Shown: positions 10,343 to 22,510 of the stretch, piece by piece
Numbering within the stretch: the first letter of the stretch is position 1
Layout of the letters: each line of letters begins with the position of its first letter
DNA from: Atriophallophorus winterbourni
Lineage: Eukaryota; Platyhelminthes; Trematoda; Plagiorchiida; Microphallidae
NCBI GenBank assembly: GCA_013407085.1
Contig: JACCGJ010023559.1
Location: forward strand, 62,001-126,000
Direction: 5' to 3'
Length of the DNA stretch: 64,000 bases
Program-made: the position numbers and the translations under genes
The notes under the pieces: generated by a model
The model's database searches: none
What the model was told of the DNA's origin: nothing
The model's input: the letters and a program-made list of their open reading frames with translations, nothing else

Positions 10343-13300
10343 GATATAATAATATAGTATATATATTCACAGTCCTAAAATATCAATTACATGTAGAATT
10401 ACGCTAATTTCATTAAGAAAGTAGGATCAGGTCCGTATATGATCGATAGTTAAATGAGTTTGTTCTAAACCCTGTGAAACCGTTCAGTTTTCATTAACTA
10501 TTCTCATGTTTGTAGATTCTGACGGAAATCCGTTCAAATGAGCTCAAAAATGGAGCCGATTTGACATGGAAACCAAAAAAAACTGTGTCGAATTTCTGAA
10601 TGAAAGCTCTATGACATCTGCCTGCTATGGTTACAATTAAGTTTTCTTCCCTGTTTATGCAGTTCTTGTAAACTGTTTGTTACATTTACATGTTCAAACA
10701 GTTTACGTACAAATGCAGCGTTCGATTATAATTCACTGGAGCAAATTGTATTCAACGGGAACTTAGATGCAATAGTATGAAGTTTTACTTAAAAAACCCG
10801 TAGGAACAATTCAACCTGAAATTATCAACTCGCTGAACGTAAGAAAAAAATCTATATGGGCAATTTCCACAATATTTTATATTTTAGTATTCGTAAGCCT
10901 TTTTAGGCTAACATGTAATTTTATTTCCATAGAGAATCTTCTAAATGTCGTAAATGCAACAGATGATTAGCCGTGGAACTTTCTGAACTGACTTCGAATT
11001 TCAGAAAATGGTAGCTTAAGAAATGCGTACCTGGACTTATTCATTCGCTTATTAATTAGAACCCAAAATGGGTATTAGTACTGGGTTAGGAATGAACTGA
11101 GTTATATTGTACGGAACTGAGCCAGTCGCTTTGTAGAATTGTTCGTTTCAGCCATTTCGGTGTCCATTGGGATTCCAGTTTTACTGAACACTTTTCTCCT
11201 CTAAAAATGCATGAACACTGGGCTTATGTTCATGAGGCAATACTTTCTCGGTCATTTTTAGCGATAGTAAACATTTCAGTAATCTGCGGAGTTGTATTCT
11301 GGGCCCCAAGAGCTAATTGCAAGGAGTGGTAATACCATCAACTCATTCGATATATTAGGCGTTTTAAAACTTTTTACATAATAACGGAATGATTATGCTT
11401 TTAAAGACCCTGGCTCATTACGCAAACCGCCGCTACCAGTGACTCCTGTAACATCTATGTTTTACTGGACCTAACAACAATTGACCTTGACACTTTTTCC
11501 GTTCACGCGTGCTACGTGAATGCTCTCCTATACCGTTGTACACGTTTTGGCTACCGCAATAAAATCTTCACTGCCCTGTATGCTTTCTCCTACCTTTATG
11601 GGAAGTTATTGTAGTAGTCAGTCTACTATACACCCCAAACATTGCTGACTACTCCTTCATTATTTCAAACAATGTGGAGCATAAATTTGTTTCATTCACC
11701 TGTTTCATTTTCAATCACAGTATAATTTGAGCACAACTTTTTCGTCTTTTCAATTTTTCCGAAATTTCGCAGACCCACGAATGAAGCGCGATCCTGTCGG
11801 AGAGTCTAGGGTGTTTGACATTCACGATCTTATCTCTTTCGCAACAAACGTACCGAACATCACCGATGGCTTTATCATTAGATGTTTTTTATTTCCGTTT
11901 ATGGAAATACACTGCTGTTAGTATGCAAGTTGGCCGGTTAGCTCAAAACATGTGATTTCACAATTTGCACGGTAATGTTATTTTGGATGTCTGTATTGAA
12001 ACGTTTTTGAATTGACTTGGGTTAAATAAGTGGCTGGCGAAATGCTGTTTATTTATGAAATTATGCGGTCTGTTTTTAAGAAACTCAGCTGCCGAGGACT
12101 GGGTTCAGGTTATGGCTCATTGAAAGTCAACACTTAGAAGAATTAAGAAACCCTAGCATGCAACTACTTTCTGATCTGAATAAGTAAATTCCAATTTCAT
12201 ATTGCTGTTTCAGCTAGAGCAGCGAATCGGCTGAACAAAATTAATTTTTTTCTCAACTGTTTTACATATTTGCGTCTATTGACAAAGTCACAAATGTTCA
12301 ATCCAGCATAATATGGCTTCCCTTTCTAACGTTGTTTGCAATTATTTACTTTCGGTAGGCTTTGAACACAGTTATGAAAGTTAGACTAGAAATTCATCAA
12401 CAATAGAGTCGTTTAAATGGCTAAAATGTTATGTTTACGAAATCTCCCCTATTTACAATTGACTGTTTGTTGATTAGTTGATTACATTACACGAAGCTCC
12501 CAAGTGTAAGGCCAGTAAGCAGATAATCTCAAGAAGAATTTGACAAATGTTGTTTATGGACCATACACAGAACAAATGAATCGCTCTGTGATTTTAATCA
12601 AACGGTCAAGCCAACATCTTAGCCTTACATAACAAGGAATGCCGTTAATGGAATTTATCGAAGATTTCACTGTTATTTACTCGTCAATAGTAGCGGAAAG
12701 ATACGAGCTGCATGAATTATAACACAAAAACGCAAGAAAAATGTTAGATAAGATGTTCAAATGTTACATTTTACAATGATGGTATCGTATACATTTGGTT
12801 GAGTTGTTCAACATGTTTGCAAAAGACATTTTATAGCTGGAATTAATGAATTATACGATTCAAGATCAAATGGGGTAAAGTTTACAAAGATCAGTGACTG
12901 TTAAAGCTTTCTGTGTGCAAAATCGTATGCAGCTGCATATAAGGTGGTATAATTCTCACAGACTAAATGAACAACGCCGAGTACCAATCCTCGTTTTACG
13001 CAGTTTCTCGAGATATCATATTTCTGACAGAAATGAGGCAACAGTTCTATTCATTTCTAGACGTATTTGCTGGATTTTTTACTGAAAATCCGGAGAATTT
13101 ATTTCTAATTATTCGTAACCGAGTGTCAGTCATTGCACTATCGCAGGTAATTTTAAAACACATGTAATCAGTGAAGTGGTACTGAAATAAGCATTTTTCT
13201 TAAATATGTATACAAAATAAAATGATTGTATGGCTGATCATTTTGACCTTCTGTTTTGGGTATGTGCACCTCCAATCTTGCATTTTTAAATATACGAAGC

Positions 13301-13969
13301 TCAGTGTTCAATTAAGGATGTCCTGTACATCAGCTGCGAATACTTTATCGCGTATTTCTATTTTAGTACATTTGATTTTTTCACACTTTGGCTATTAATC
13401 TGTCTATAATGTAAAGCTGTTTACAAACGCTTCTCGTCTGCTACGCGTGTTACCGTAACAATTTGATGTTTTTCCCCGAGGACTGTTTCCTTTCATGATG
13501 AACACATTTATACAGATGGTTATTGACGTTGTTACGAAACCTTAGACACCATGGCTCCAAAAGGATATCTGACTTCTGAACCGCTTAAATAATCGAACAT
13601 TTAAGATTTTCTACGGTTTTGAAAATAGGCCATACGTTGAGGGACTCAAATGCTTGAGTATAAAGACTCTAACACAAGGGAAAATGTAGGATGAAATTAG
13701 CCTCACATAACAAGTACTAATTGTTATTTCCCACAGACTGGATAAGCTATTCCGTATTCGGTCTGCACCAATATCCGAAGTCGCGGTTTCATCTTAGATA
13801 TCCGACACATCAAACAGAAAAGCCGCGGGTACTTTTACCCAATTTCTCTGTTTAATTTCCGATTTACTCCGATTCACTTGCTTTATTTAAATTGAAACTT
13901 GATATTACCCCTCATACTGAGTAAGCATTACTCTTTTTACCTCAGTCATGATGACTAAATCATAATATG

Positions 13970-14012
13970 TATACGTATAAATACATATATATACATATAT
14001 ACGTATATATAC
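13970..14012. repeat. TA/TACG-rich simple repeat
   Basis: Short degenerate run of TATACGTATA and ATACATATA-type units of about 40 bases. Confidence 0.75.
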
Positions 14013-14724
14013 TTTTAACTTTATTTCATCCCTGTGATTTCAATACCAATTGCATTTTAACCGTATATCTGAAACGGGATATTTCAATTTACAAATGCTC
14101 TTATATTTGGGCAATTCATCTTTACACATACTTGTAATGCAATGTTTAACTTGTTTGTTATTAAGGGGGCAATATATTTTTTTAATAAATCAAAAGCATA
14201 CAAGGCTAATAAATGAACGATTGTGATAGCAACGTTTATGGTACTTAGCAGGCCCAACGATATATTATTTGGTTCTAGTTCATGAAAATATACCTAGGCA
14301 CCGAGTAATAAAGCTCAAGCTGTCTAATAATTGCTAAGTTGTATAGAAATGAAAGATGCCGTAAATATCCTTATTGATGTTCGCTAACCCGTTATAATCT
14401 GAATATTGACTCGATTATCTTACCGTTGTAATTTTTGTACGAAACCAATGTGGCTAAATATGAAACCTCAACTCCTGTTATAGCAGCTCAGTTATAGCAG
14501 ACTCAAAAAATATCACTGGTTCATTTCTCATTTTATTGTTATTTGTATTGCATGTTTAGTGAATTCACTCACAAACGTTTACAAATAAGACACCCATCAT
14601 ATTCGCTTTCCGTTCTCGGCCTCTTTCAACCAATTGCAACCATGAATGTACAATCTTACAATATGCTACTGTCATGTTTAATTATTTTCTTGTGGGTAAA
14701 ATATAGTTCATGTCAAAAGTTAGA

Positions 14725-15412
14725 TGCAAGATTCAAGAATTTATGGTTACAAAAAGCACATAGCTTCACAATTACCATATCATAGTAAATATGCGTTCAA
14801 TAAGAGGTATAAAAAACAATTATACGATGTCACTGGAGTCAAGTAATATGCTTACCCTGAGTCAATACACAGGCATCGTCAAATCGTTATGTAACAAATA
14901 AGTGTCCAAGTTTCGGGTGAATATTTTGATACAGGGAGAGGTGATGATTGCTTCGGGAAGAGCATTCCACAGGAAACAGACACGTACCGAATAGAAATAT
15001 CGGCGACAGTTAGTACGGGAATGGGGAATTTGTAGTGCGCTGAGTGGCTACGTGTAATTCCTGACTCACGGTATTTGGACAAATGTTTGAGTGGAGGATC
15101 TGAAGTATTCAATATTTTGTATGTAATGATAACGTCACTTTGAAGTCTACGTTGAAGGGGAGTGGAGAGCTTTAGCTTTTTCAACCATTCCTGGTATGTA
15201 AGGTCTCGAAAACCACGCACGAGTTTCAATGCACGATGATATATCCTGTCAAGCAAGAATATATCTTTTTTCATCCACGGAGTCCATGCTTGCGATGCAT
15301 GTTCCATTGTGGGAATGTAGTAGATCTTCATGATGCTTGGCAACGTTCCAGGTGTAAAGGTTCTGAAGATCCGTCGGAGCATACCTAGAAGCTTTGAAGC
15401 ACGCTTGTAAAT
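14725..15412 (-). mobile_element. CR1-like element G, 3' portion (downstream of nested insertion)
   Basis: Minus-strand open frame 15382-14879 encodes the ORF2 C-terminal region (RRIFRTFTP, then EHASQAWTPWMKKD, LLDRIYHRALKLVRGF) and ends in a 3' UTR whose terminus (GTGCTTTTTGTAACCATAAA then TTCTTGAATCTTG) resembles the other CR1-like 3' ends. Upstream its reading joins the part at 16.65-19.2 kb: the residues YKRASKLLG just before 15382 are what should follow the sequence interrupted at 16650. The two pieces are one element split by element F. Confidence 0.8.
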
Positions 15413-16650
15413 TCAATTCAATTCAATTCAATTCAATTTAATGGTCTAAAAAGCATATAGCTTTACAAAAACGACAGAATAATATGCGAATTACAAATAA
15501 CATAGGTAGTAAAAAAGGGATTTGTTTGACTATTGATCAGCTCGGGGATCACGTAAAAATACATAGGGCAGAAATTGTTTTAAACCGGTTGGATGGGGTA
15601 AACATGTATAGTTTACTTCGATGCATGAGTTCAAAGTTTTATGAAGCACAATATATTGTTTCAATGTTTGGATTGGTCGACATGAAGTTTTCCATTTCGA
15701 TTTGAATATATCCAAGTTGGGTGAATGTGCAACGTTACGGGGTAGGGATTTCTAATTAAAACCTACACGTACAGAATAAAAATACCTTCGACAGTTCAGC
15801 ATCGAGTCGGGAATGAGTACTGTATAGTCATGACTCTGGTTTGTTCGTGGTGGTAGTTGTGTGAATAGTTGATTCAGGGGATGGTTGGGGTATGCAGTAT
15901 ATTGAACATAAGAATCAAGTCGCCTCTAAGACGGCGGTAGCGGAGTCGAAGAGATTGAGACTTGCAATACTATATTCGTATTGTTTGTGCTTCAAACTGC
16001 GTACGAGCTTATGGTCCGAAGATATATTCGCTGCAAGAGACTGATGACCTTCTGTAGCCAAGGCGACCAAGCCTGAACCGCATACTCCATGGTTGGCCTC
16101 AAGTACGTATTAATTATTCGATGAACAGTTTGCTTCGTGGAACTCCCGAACACGCGTTTCAGCAGAAGCAGCACAACTGTGGCTTTATACGACGGTTTCA
16201 ACGTGTTGCTCACCCACACACCCAAGTCCTTCTCCTTGTCAGTGCTCTCAAGAATATGGGAATCAAGGGTGTAAGAGAACTCGAAATGTCTTCCAACTGT
16301 CAATACCTTGTATTTGCTGACACTGAAAGTTAGTTCATTTCTAACTGACCAGTCCTCTAAGGCATCGAGATCCACCTGAAGCTGTCTGCAATCTTCAGTT
16401 GTGCGTACTTGTGTCCAGAGCTTGATGTCATCCGCAAATAACAAGATTTTGCTGCGAACAAGATTATTTAAGTCGTCTACATAGATCAGGAAAAGAATTG
16501 GTCCAAGCACGGATCCCTGCATCACCCCACTCGTTACTGCAATGAGTCGCGATAAAGCACCATCAACCCTTACTCGAATGACACGGTCGCGGAGATAATC
16601 CTCAAACCAGGCTAGTAATAAACCCTTGATGCCACATTGCCACATTGACC
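15413..16650 (-). mobile_element. CR1-like element F, 5'-truncated, nested in G
   Basis: Starts within the RT (just before GIKGLLLAWFEDYLRDR) and runs through motif B (SGVMQGSVLGPILF), motif C (LLFADDIKLW) and the C-terminal region to a 3' UTR ending in TTTTTAGACCATTAAA and five copies of an ATTGA unit (15413-15441). The element is inserted in G between codons that abut without an obvious long duplication. The RT from 16654 to 15992 is open for 220 codons; the C-terminus then needs frameshifts (LPRNVAHSPNLDIFKSKW can still be read near 15710). Confidence 0.85.
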
Positions 16651-16654
16651 TCAC
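15992..16654 (-). pseudogene. Reverse transcriptase fragment of element F
   Basis: A 220-codon frame holds RT motif B (one change, GVMQGS instead of GVPQGS), motif C with both Asp residues (FADDIKLW), the EKDLGVWVS motif and the start of the C-terminal domain (RIINTYLRPTMEYAVQAWSP). Motif A and everything before it are absent because of 5' truncation, so no active enzyme could be made. Confidence 0.85.
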
Positions 16655-16685
16655 AATGTACGCCGTTCTTTAGGCTGCCACATAT

Positions 16686-17882
16686 TCAGACTCCAAGATC
16701 CTTCTCTGATTCGGTCCAGCTCAAAATCGTCTGCCCAAGGTGATATTCGTACTGAAAGGGCTTACCGATTTGCAGTAACTTGCATTTTTGAAAATTGAAC
16801 GGCAGTTTATTTCTAACTGACCATTCGTGTAGTGCATCTAAATCACTTTGCAGTTTTACGCAGTCTGCACTTGATTTTATTCGCATCCAAAGTTTAACAT
16901 CATCCGCAAAAAGAACTACCTTGCATGAGAGCGTCTCAGGTAAATCATTGATGTAAACTAAGAAAAGCACTGGTCCGAGGACGGAACCTTGCGGTACACC
17001 ACTGGAGGTATTAATGGCTCGTGATTGTACCCCGTTAACTCGAACGGTTGCCTTGCGCCCATTGAGGTAGCTTTCGAACCATACGAGTAGCTGCCCGTCA
17101 ATACCAATCTGTTTCAGCTTTTGTAGCAACAGGAAGTGATCAACTCTGTCGAAAGCTTTCGACATATCCAGATAGCACGCGTGCATACTGTCTCCTGCGT
17201 CAACCGTTTGGGTCCAATCGTTTAATACCGTCAGCAAGTTTGTCAAGCATGAGCGAGCTTTACGAAACCCATGCTGGGCGACAGATAGTATATTTTGTGA
17301 TTCCAAGTGATGAACTATATTTTCCGTCACTATGCGCTCCATCACTTTGGATATCACGGGGAGTAGGGTGACAGGACGGTAGTTCGCGGGATCTGAACGG
17401 CTACCACCCTTATAAATTGGTGAAATTACCCCTGTCTTCCACTCTGTTGGCACCACTCCTTCGGTTAGGGATTGTTGGAACAATTGGCATAGTGGTTCAC
17501 ACAGCTGCTGGTCACAGGATTTTAGTAGTGCTGGTGTTATTCCATCGGCTCCAGGAGATTTCCTAGGGTTCAGTCGACACAAGTGTCTTCGAATAATCGC
17601 TGAATTAATCTCAATATCATTCAGTTGTTGAGATACAATCGATGTCAGTAAATTCTCATTCGCCCTAACCGTTATCGGGCTAAACACATTTTCATAAAAT
17701 TGAGCGAGAGTATCAGCCGTTTCCTTTGCTGTGACTGTTAATCCATTCTCATAAATAACAGGAAACACCCCTGGTTTCACACTGGACCGAGCATTGACAA
17801 TCCGATAGAGAAGTTTAGGGTTTTCTTCCATTTTCAAAGACAGAGCGATGGTAATATTGCTTGTCCTCTTTGACGAGAGCAT
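16686..17882 (-). pseudogene. Reverse transcriptase of element G
   Basis: An uninterrupted frame of 398 codons covers the RT: KSPGADGITPALLKSC, GGSRSDPANYRPVTLLP, QHGFRKARSCLTNLL, motif A (YLDMSKAFDRVDH), motif B (GVPQGSVLGPVLF), motif C (LFADDVKLW) and EKDLGV. All three catalytic Asp positions are present, so the domain itself looks intact. It is separated from EN by frameshifts and from its C-terminal domain by a stop and the F insertion. Confidence 0.88.
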
Positions 17883-18128
17883 TCACTTTGTTACGAATTT
17901 TAGAAAATTGCTGCCAAGAGGCATCAGTTCTGGTCTTCCGGTGTTCAGTCCAAGCAACGTTTCGTTTCCCGAGCCATTTTTTTGTGCGACTGCGAAGCTT
18001 AAATCGGAAATCACTTGCCCGTCGTTCATCAACAAATCGCGAATTATGATCTATGTTTGACTGAAGTATTTTCGTGAGCTCACTTCATTGTGTTTCGGTG
18101 TTGTGCTGATCAAGTTCTTGCCAATTTA

Positions 18129-18891
18129 CTAGCCCAAGCGATCCACGTAGACCAGCGTAGTCGATCTTTCTGAATTGTTTGGAGGACGCACAACTCGTCT
18201 AGCACTGCAAACAAACTCAAAGGCTAGCACCAGATGATCACTCCGACCGAGGGGCGCAATGTAGTCAACACCCTCAACTGCTGTTTTCTCTGAAGTAAAG
18301 ATTAGATCCAAAATGGATGGCAACTCTGATCCTCTTCTATGAGTAAAGTCAAACACATGATTATGCAGTGGAATCATGTCGATCACCTCACGAAATTTGT
18401 GATCAAATGTGTGTATAGGGTGATCGGACCTGGCAAACAGATGAGGAAGATTGAAGTCCCCGATGAGTAGTAATTGCGAGCTACGCTTCTCTCCGGCGTA
18501 ATTTAGCGCTTGTAATAACCTGTCATTTTGAGTATCATTCGAGGCTGGGGGGCGATATATGATTCCAAGAATGCAATCGTCCTGTGACACATTCGTGAGA
18601 CTGCACCAGAGGGTATCTTCGAAATCAAGGTTTGGATCGTGAATTTTCATGCACTAAAGCCGTTCGTGACAGTATAAAGCCACACCACCACCTTTTCTTG
18701 GGCGATCGTTCGTGACAGTATAAAGCCACACCACAACCTTTTCTTGGGCAATCATTCCGTATTAGCATCATGTTGGGGATTAGGAGTTCACTTTCAGTCA
18801 TACAGGATTGAAACCAGGTTTCAGTAACAGCAACGAGGTCGGGCGTGTATCGTTTGCACAGCTCGGTCAGTTCAGTCAATTTGTTGAACAA
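18129..18891 (-). pseudogene. Endonuclease domain of element G ORF2
   Basis: Two frames give a CR1-type apurinic endonuclease: LVAVTETWFQS (catalytic Glu), GVALYCHER, then after the break LGIIYRPP, LLLIGDFNLP (Asp/Asn), SILDLIFTS and GRSDHLVLAF (Ser-Asp-His). A 46-base tandem duplication (18661-18752) shifts the frame between the two halves. In non-LTR elements this domain nicks target DNA to prime reverse transcription. Confidence 0.85.
18661..18752. repeat. 46-base tandem duplication inside EN
   Basis: Two adjacent copies (18661-18706 and 18707-18752) differ at only a few positions. As 46 is not a multiple of three it breaks the EN frame. Confidence 0.9.
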
Positions 18892-18928
18892 AATTTAAGC
18901 ATTGGTATAGATGCATTTAAGTGAGTTT

Positions 18929-19190
18929 TTAGAATGTAACACCGAGATCGTTTTTTGAAGCAATTTGAAGTAATTTCGCTGGCAAATTTGCACCAGTCTC
19001 GGATAATTGCGTAATTAAAGGCTCCAGGTGGATCTCAACAGCGGCTTTTGAGTTACACAGTCTAACGTTTTCAGGTAACCTGTTTCTGTTCACTTTTAGT
19101 TTACTTCGAACATCATCCGCCATGCTACTTGAAAGAAACGTAACCTTAAGTGGAATGAGATTTTTCAGGTATCGTTTAAATAGAATACTT
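18929..19190 (-). pseudogene. ORF1 C-terminal fragment of element G
   Basis: Reads PLKVTFLSSSMADDVRSKL then LPENVRLCNSKAAVE, matching the last strand-helix of the second RRM-like domain and the basic tail (for example VPPDVRLSVPK at 23.7 kb) of other ORF1 copies. The 5' end is lost near 19200. Confidence 0.7.
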
Positions 19191-19200
19191 GCGACTTTAC

Positions 19201-20104
19201 TTGTGGTTCCGAAATTATACTCTTCGGAGCGTTATTATTTTAGGAGGCACACCTTTTTAATTCTATAGAATCGACTTAACCAGTGTCGGCACTACGTTTT
19301 TGCGCAAGGCAAACATGGCTTGTAGGGTAACTTTAGGCAGAAACTTGGTAATTGTTTTCTGGTTTAGGTCATGATTGATTCTTCACAGATATCTAACATT
19401 TATTATCAACAAAAATCCAGATGTGTATGCAGTCTCATCGCACGCACACACTCCACGTCCTGTTTTGTTATGTTTGCACCAATCACTTAGCAGCACGTAT
19501 GCTCAGGATCCGCATGCTTTAATTTCAGTTTATGCTCTTCTGGAGTTCTCCAGAGTTCTCCGATAGTAACAAACATAGTCAGTACCAATGCGCTTCATAT
19601 CAGTCGGTTTTCATTTGCTTATTCGAAGTTGTAAAAATAGTCTATTTTGTATATAATTTAGCTGATAAACAATGGTTTTATTTGTATCTTGGATTTTACC
19701 AAAATATTACATCAATTTTGCTCCTTTTTAAACAACTATAACTAAAATGAGAATGTTTCAATGGTACTAGTTTTGACTATTTCCGTTGTCAGTTTCGACA
19801 AATGAGAACAAAATAAATCTCTTGGGAATTATCCTTTCAAAACAACAGTCAAAAATGGGGGAAATAAATGCATTCCAACACTCGTGGGTTCAGGTCATTT
19901 ATGTTAATTAGTTCACCTGGGGTAACTTTGAACTGGCCATTATTAATGTTCAAACAAAAGAAATTTCTCAAAGCATAACAGGATGATGTTTAGCTGAACA
20001 GTTCAGTGTTCTCACAGGTACTCGAATAAATTGAAATGCGTTTCATCAGGTGTTGATCACTTACTTGGGCCCATAATCGGTCCAGGAATAAATTATAATT
20101 ATAC
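19201..20104. other. AT-rich sequence without a recognised gene
   Basis: May be intron of the probable gene at 20.1-20.3 kb, but no further exon could be identified. A 15-base match to the hammerhead repeat edge (near 19503) is too short to call. Confidence 0.4.
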
Positions 20105-20330
20105 CTCAATTGCAATAGATGGTGTAACCGCCAAAACGGTCCGGGGAAAATCGAGTTCAACGTCAAAGATTTCAGTCACGTTATAAACACCAATGTGTCT
20201 ATCCAACGGTTGAGTTACGCGTCCAAACCCACCAATATATTGACAAGACAATACGTGAGATGAGTACGGTACTATTGAAGCAAAATAATTAGACAATAAA
20301 AATAGCAAACCTGAATTATTCCGCTTCGTA
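20105..20330 (-). CDS. Probable host gene exons, product unknown (partial)
   Basis: On the minus strand a 167-base segment (20271-20105) is open, begins after a TTTTGCTTCAATAG acceptor and ends at GAG followed by GTATAATT, a plausible donor. It encodes about 55 residues such as HVLSCQYIGGFGRVTQPLD and VTEIFDVELDFPRTVLAV. Directly upstream a 39-base intron (20310-20272, GTTTGC...CAATAG) joins it in frame to STKRNNS; the preceding exon could be as short as 20 bases (20330-20311, after a TTTTTGGATTCAG acceptor) or longer into hydrophobic sequence. The tiny intron fits the PDCD10 pattern. No family is recognised and neither end of the gene is found. Confidence 0.45.
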
Positions 20331-22044
20331 CTGAATCCAAAAACAACAATATTCAACAGCAACAATGACCACGAGTGATCGCAACTTCAAATAGCGCGCA
20401 AACGGCCAAATAAAGATACACAAATATAAGCTCAAGAACGAATAAATTCACGTAGTTCGGTAAAACAAAAATGGTAAAAATATACCAAAATACCAGCAGA
20501 TTTAAACAGTTAGTTGTCAATAAAATAAATTCAATGTACATCTTACAGATGTTAAGCGTTATTTCTACGCTCTGTACACATTCCGGCTTGATTCACAAAT
20601 ACAACTCCGAAATCAAACGATTGTTGATCAGCAATTACCTGATATTTATATTGCTGTTCAAATGATTCATGGTTGAATAACTCCAATAACAGACCAAAAA
20701 TCTCAGAAAATCGCTCGGCTTTTCATTCGTATCTGTTGTATCGATATGGACCGAGATCTTAATGTAGTAGTGGGAAGAGGGGATGAAATTCATTGCGTTA
20801 GGTTATTCCAGGTCAACAACAAGTGGCAGCTGAAGAACAGATGGCCACTTATCAAATCATTCAGGTCATCGGACCAACAACAACCCCGTTACACTCTGCG
20901 TTTCACAGCCACTTGAAGATTGCGGTCCCATTCATTCCTGAGGTCAAACTGTTCAGCGCAATTTTCTTTCACTAACGAATCCCAATACACACGAGAAGCC
21001 TATTGATCAAACGCTTCTATTGCACACAAGACAAAGAACAAACACACGCCTATATTATATAGACGAACCAAATAACTACAACACTGGACTGTAACGTACC
21101 ACTCCCGGTTGTCACTTCGATCTTATTTGTCAATCAATGTTGTGCCAACCGTTACGCTTACCACGCTGGGCTCATTGTACCGACAAAAACGAATTGCATT
21201 TCGTTCGATTACAGATGACGCTCTCCATTTAATTGTGATTCTAAAGATGTTGTCATTTAAACCGTTTCAATGCAATCCTTCCGAATCCTAAATTATCATG
21301 GTTTCACGATTGTTGTAGTCGGTCTTTTCAGTGCATCTTGTTCTTGCTTTGTGTCGGAGTGTAAAGTTATGCCTATCGTTCGAAAGCTCGTGATTGTATG
21401 CTCATCGTTATTGCATTCTGCATTTCCGCAATAATACTTATTGAATAAGATTGTCAACAGGGCTATCGCAAGGATCGATGTTGTGATTTTGCCAACCGAT
21501 TGAGAAAAAAGTATCAGATTTACCAGCCTGCCTTTCGGATGGCTTATTCGTGGTTTTACAAGTACACAAATTTCAACAATGCCCTGAATGTTATTTTATA
21601 CTATGAGATTGTTTGAATGCACTAACCAAATATGAACTAATACTAGTTACAGTTGCAAATGATATTTTACTTCATTTGTTTTGTCGATGCATAATCGCCG
21701 TTTAAAATACGGCGAATGTTTACTAAGAGTAAACAGTAACCGATGATATTGATTAGATTAAACGGCAAGTAAACATTAATTGAATTTTGAAACGGTGTCG
21801 TGAAAAAATTGAGAGAAAATGATGTCATCAACAAGCTTCATGTTGGGTCACACCGAATTATGGATTTTTAAACAGTTGTCAGTACGAGCAATGGCTCCAA
21901 GGTTTTCACGACCGGAGCGGTTTTGGGGATAAGCTCCCGATTCTAAAATTACTCTGATGGCCGCGCCTCGTATAACCTCTGACAACCAAGTCAAGCTTCT
22001 GGCCTACACGCGTGGCCCTGTGTGACCAGGTGGAAATGCTTGCT
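20331..22044. other. AT-rich sequence without a recognised gene
   Basis: Hydrophobic open frames (20353-20541, minus; 21109-21291, plus) lack domain evidence. The last 150 bases are GC-richer but match nothing recognised. Confidence 0.4.
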
Positions 22045-22510
22045 GTTCACACTGACGTGCTGTGCGGACGCATATATTTGTTCTCTCATACTTTTGGATT
22101 TATTTCCTCACTTTTTGTTTTAGCTGGACGGTTCATATATCACTGAACTCGTTTCAATTTGCTCTTTCGGAATATACCCGTTTCAACTTCGACCAAGGTG
22201 AATTCTTGAAAATCCAATTTTTCAAGTTTTAACCCAAATTTACCGACGCGTGCAATAGCCCTGGCGATTAAGAATATTGTTCCTGTTCGAATACTGTTGA
22301 GAGGATCACATCATTTCGAATTGACTGATAGTTTTTTCAACACTATCAGATTGAAACTCGTTCAACCGCACCACTTTTATCCAACTCGTACGTATTTTAC
22401 TGCTTGGATCGCGTCACTCCGAAACAACGCATTCACTCCACCAGTACCTACCGATCGATAAACAACTGCACCGCTAAGTGCACTGACTGATCACTCGTTG
22501 GATTGTAACA

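Larger units (their letters stand above)
9763..14724. other. Long AT-rich unique region
   Basis: Almost 5 kb without a recognised coding domain. The stretch 9880-10270 is less AT-rich than its surroundings and may belong to an unclassified repeat. Short open frames such as 11727-11921 and 12894-13167 have no motif and are treated as chance. Two TA-rich microsatellites are listed separately. Confidence 0.45.
16651..19200 (-). mobile_element. CR1-like element G, 5' portion
   Basis: Contains the ORF1 C-terminus (about 19190-18929), ORF2 EN (18891-18129), the EN-RT linker and RT (17882-16686). The RT stops at a TGA replacing the Trp of the conserved EKDLGVW motif, and the reading continues as ICGSLKNGVHCEV to 16651 where element F is inserted. 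The 5' end is truncated in the second RRM-like domain of ORF1. Confidence 0.85.

Noticed and set aside
15415..15441. Independent ATTCA minisatellite
   Set aside because: It is the 3' tail of element F, directly after the shared TTTTTAGACCATTAAA terminus.
19495..19520. Fourth hammerhead repeat
   Set aside because: Only 15 bases (TCAGGATCCGCATGC) match the repeat edge; no CTGATGA or GAAA core is nearby.
21929..21950. Possible shared element between 21.9 kb and 46.35 kb
   Set aside because: An 18-base identity (GCTCCCGATTCTAAAATT) has no similarity on either side and is probably chance.
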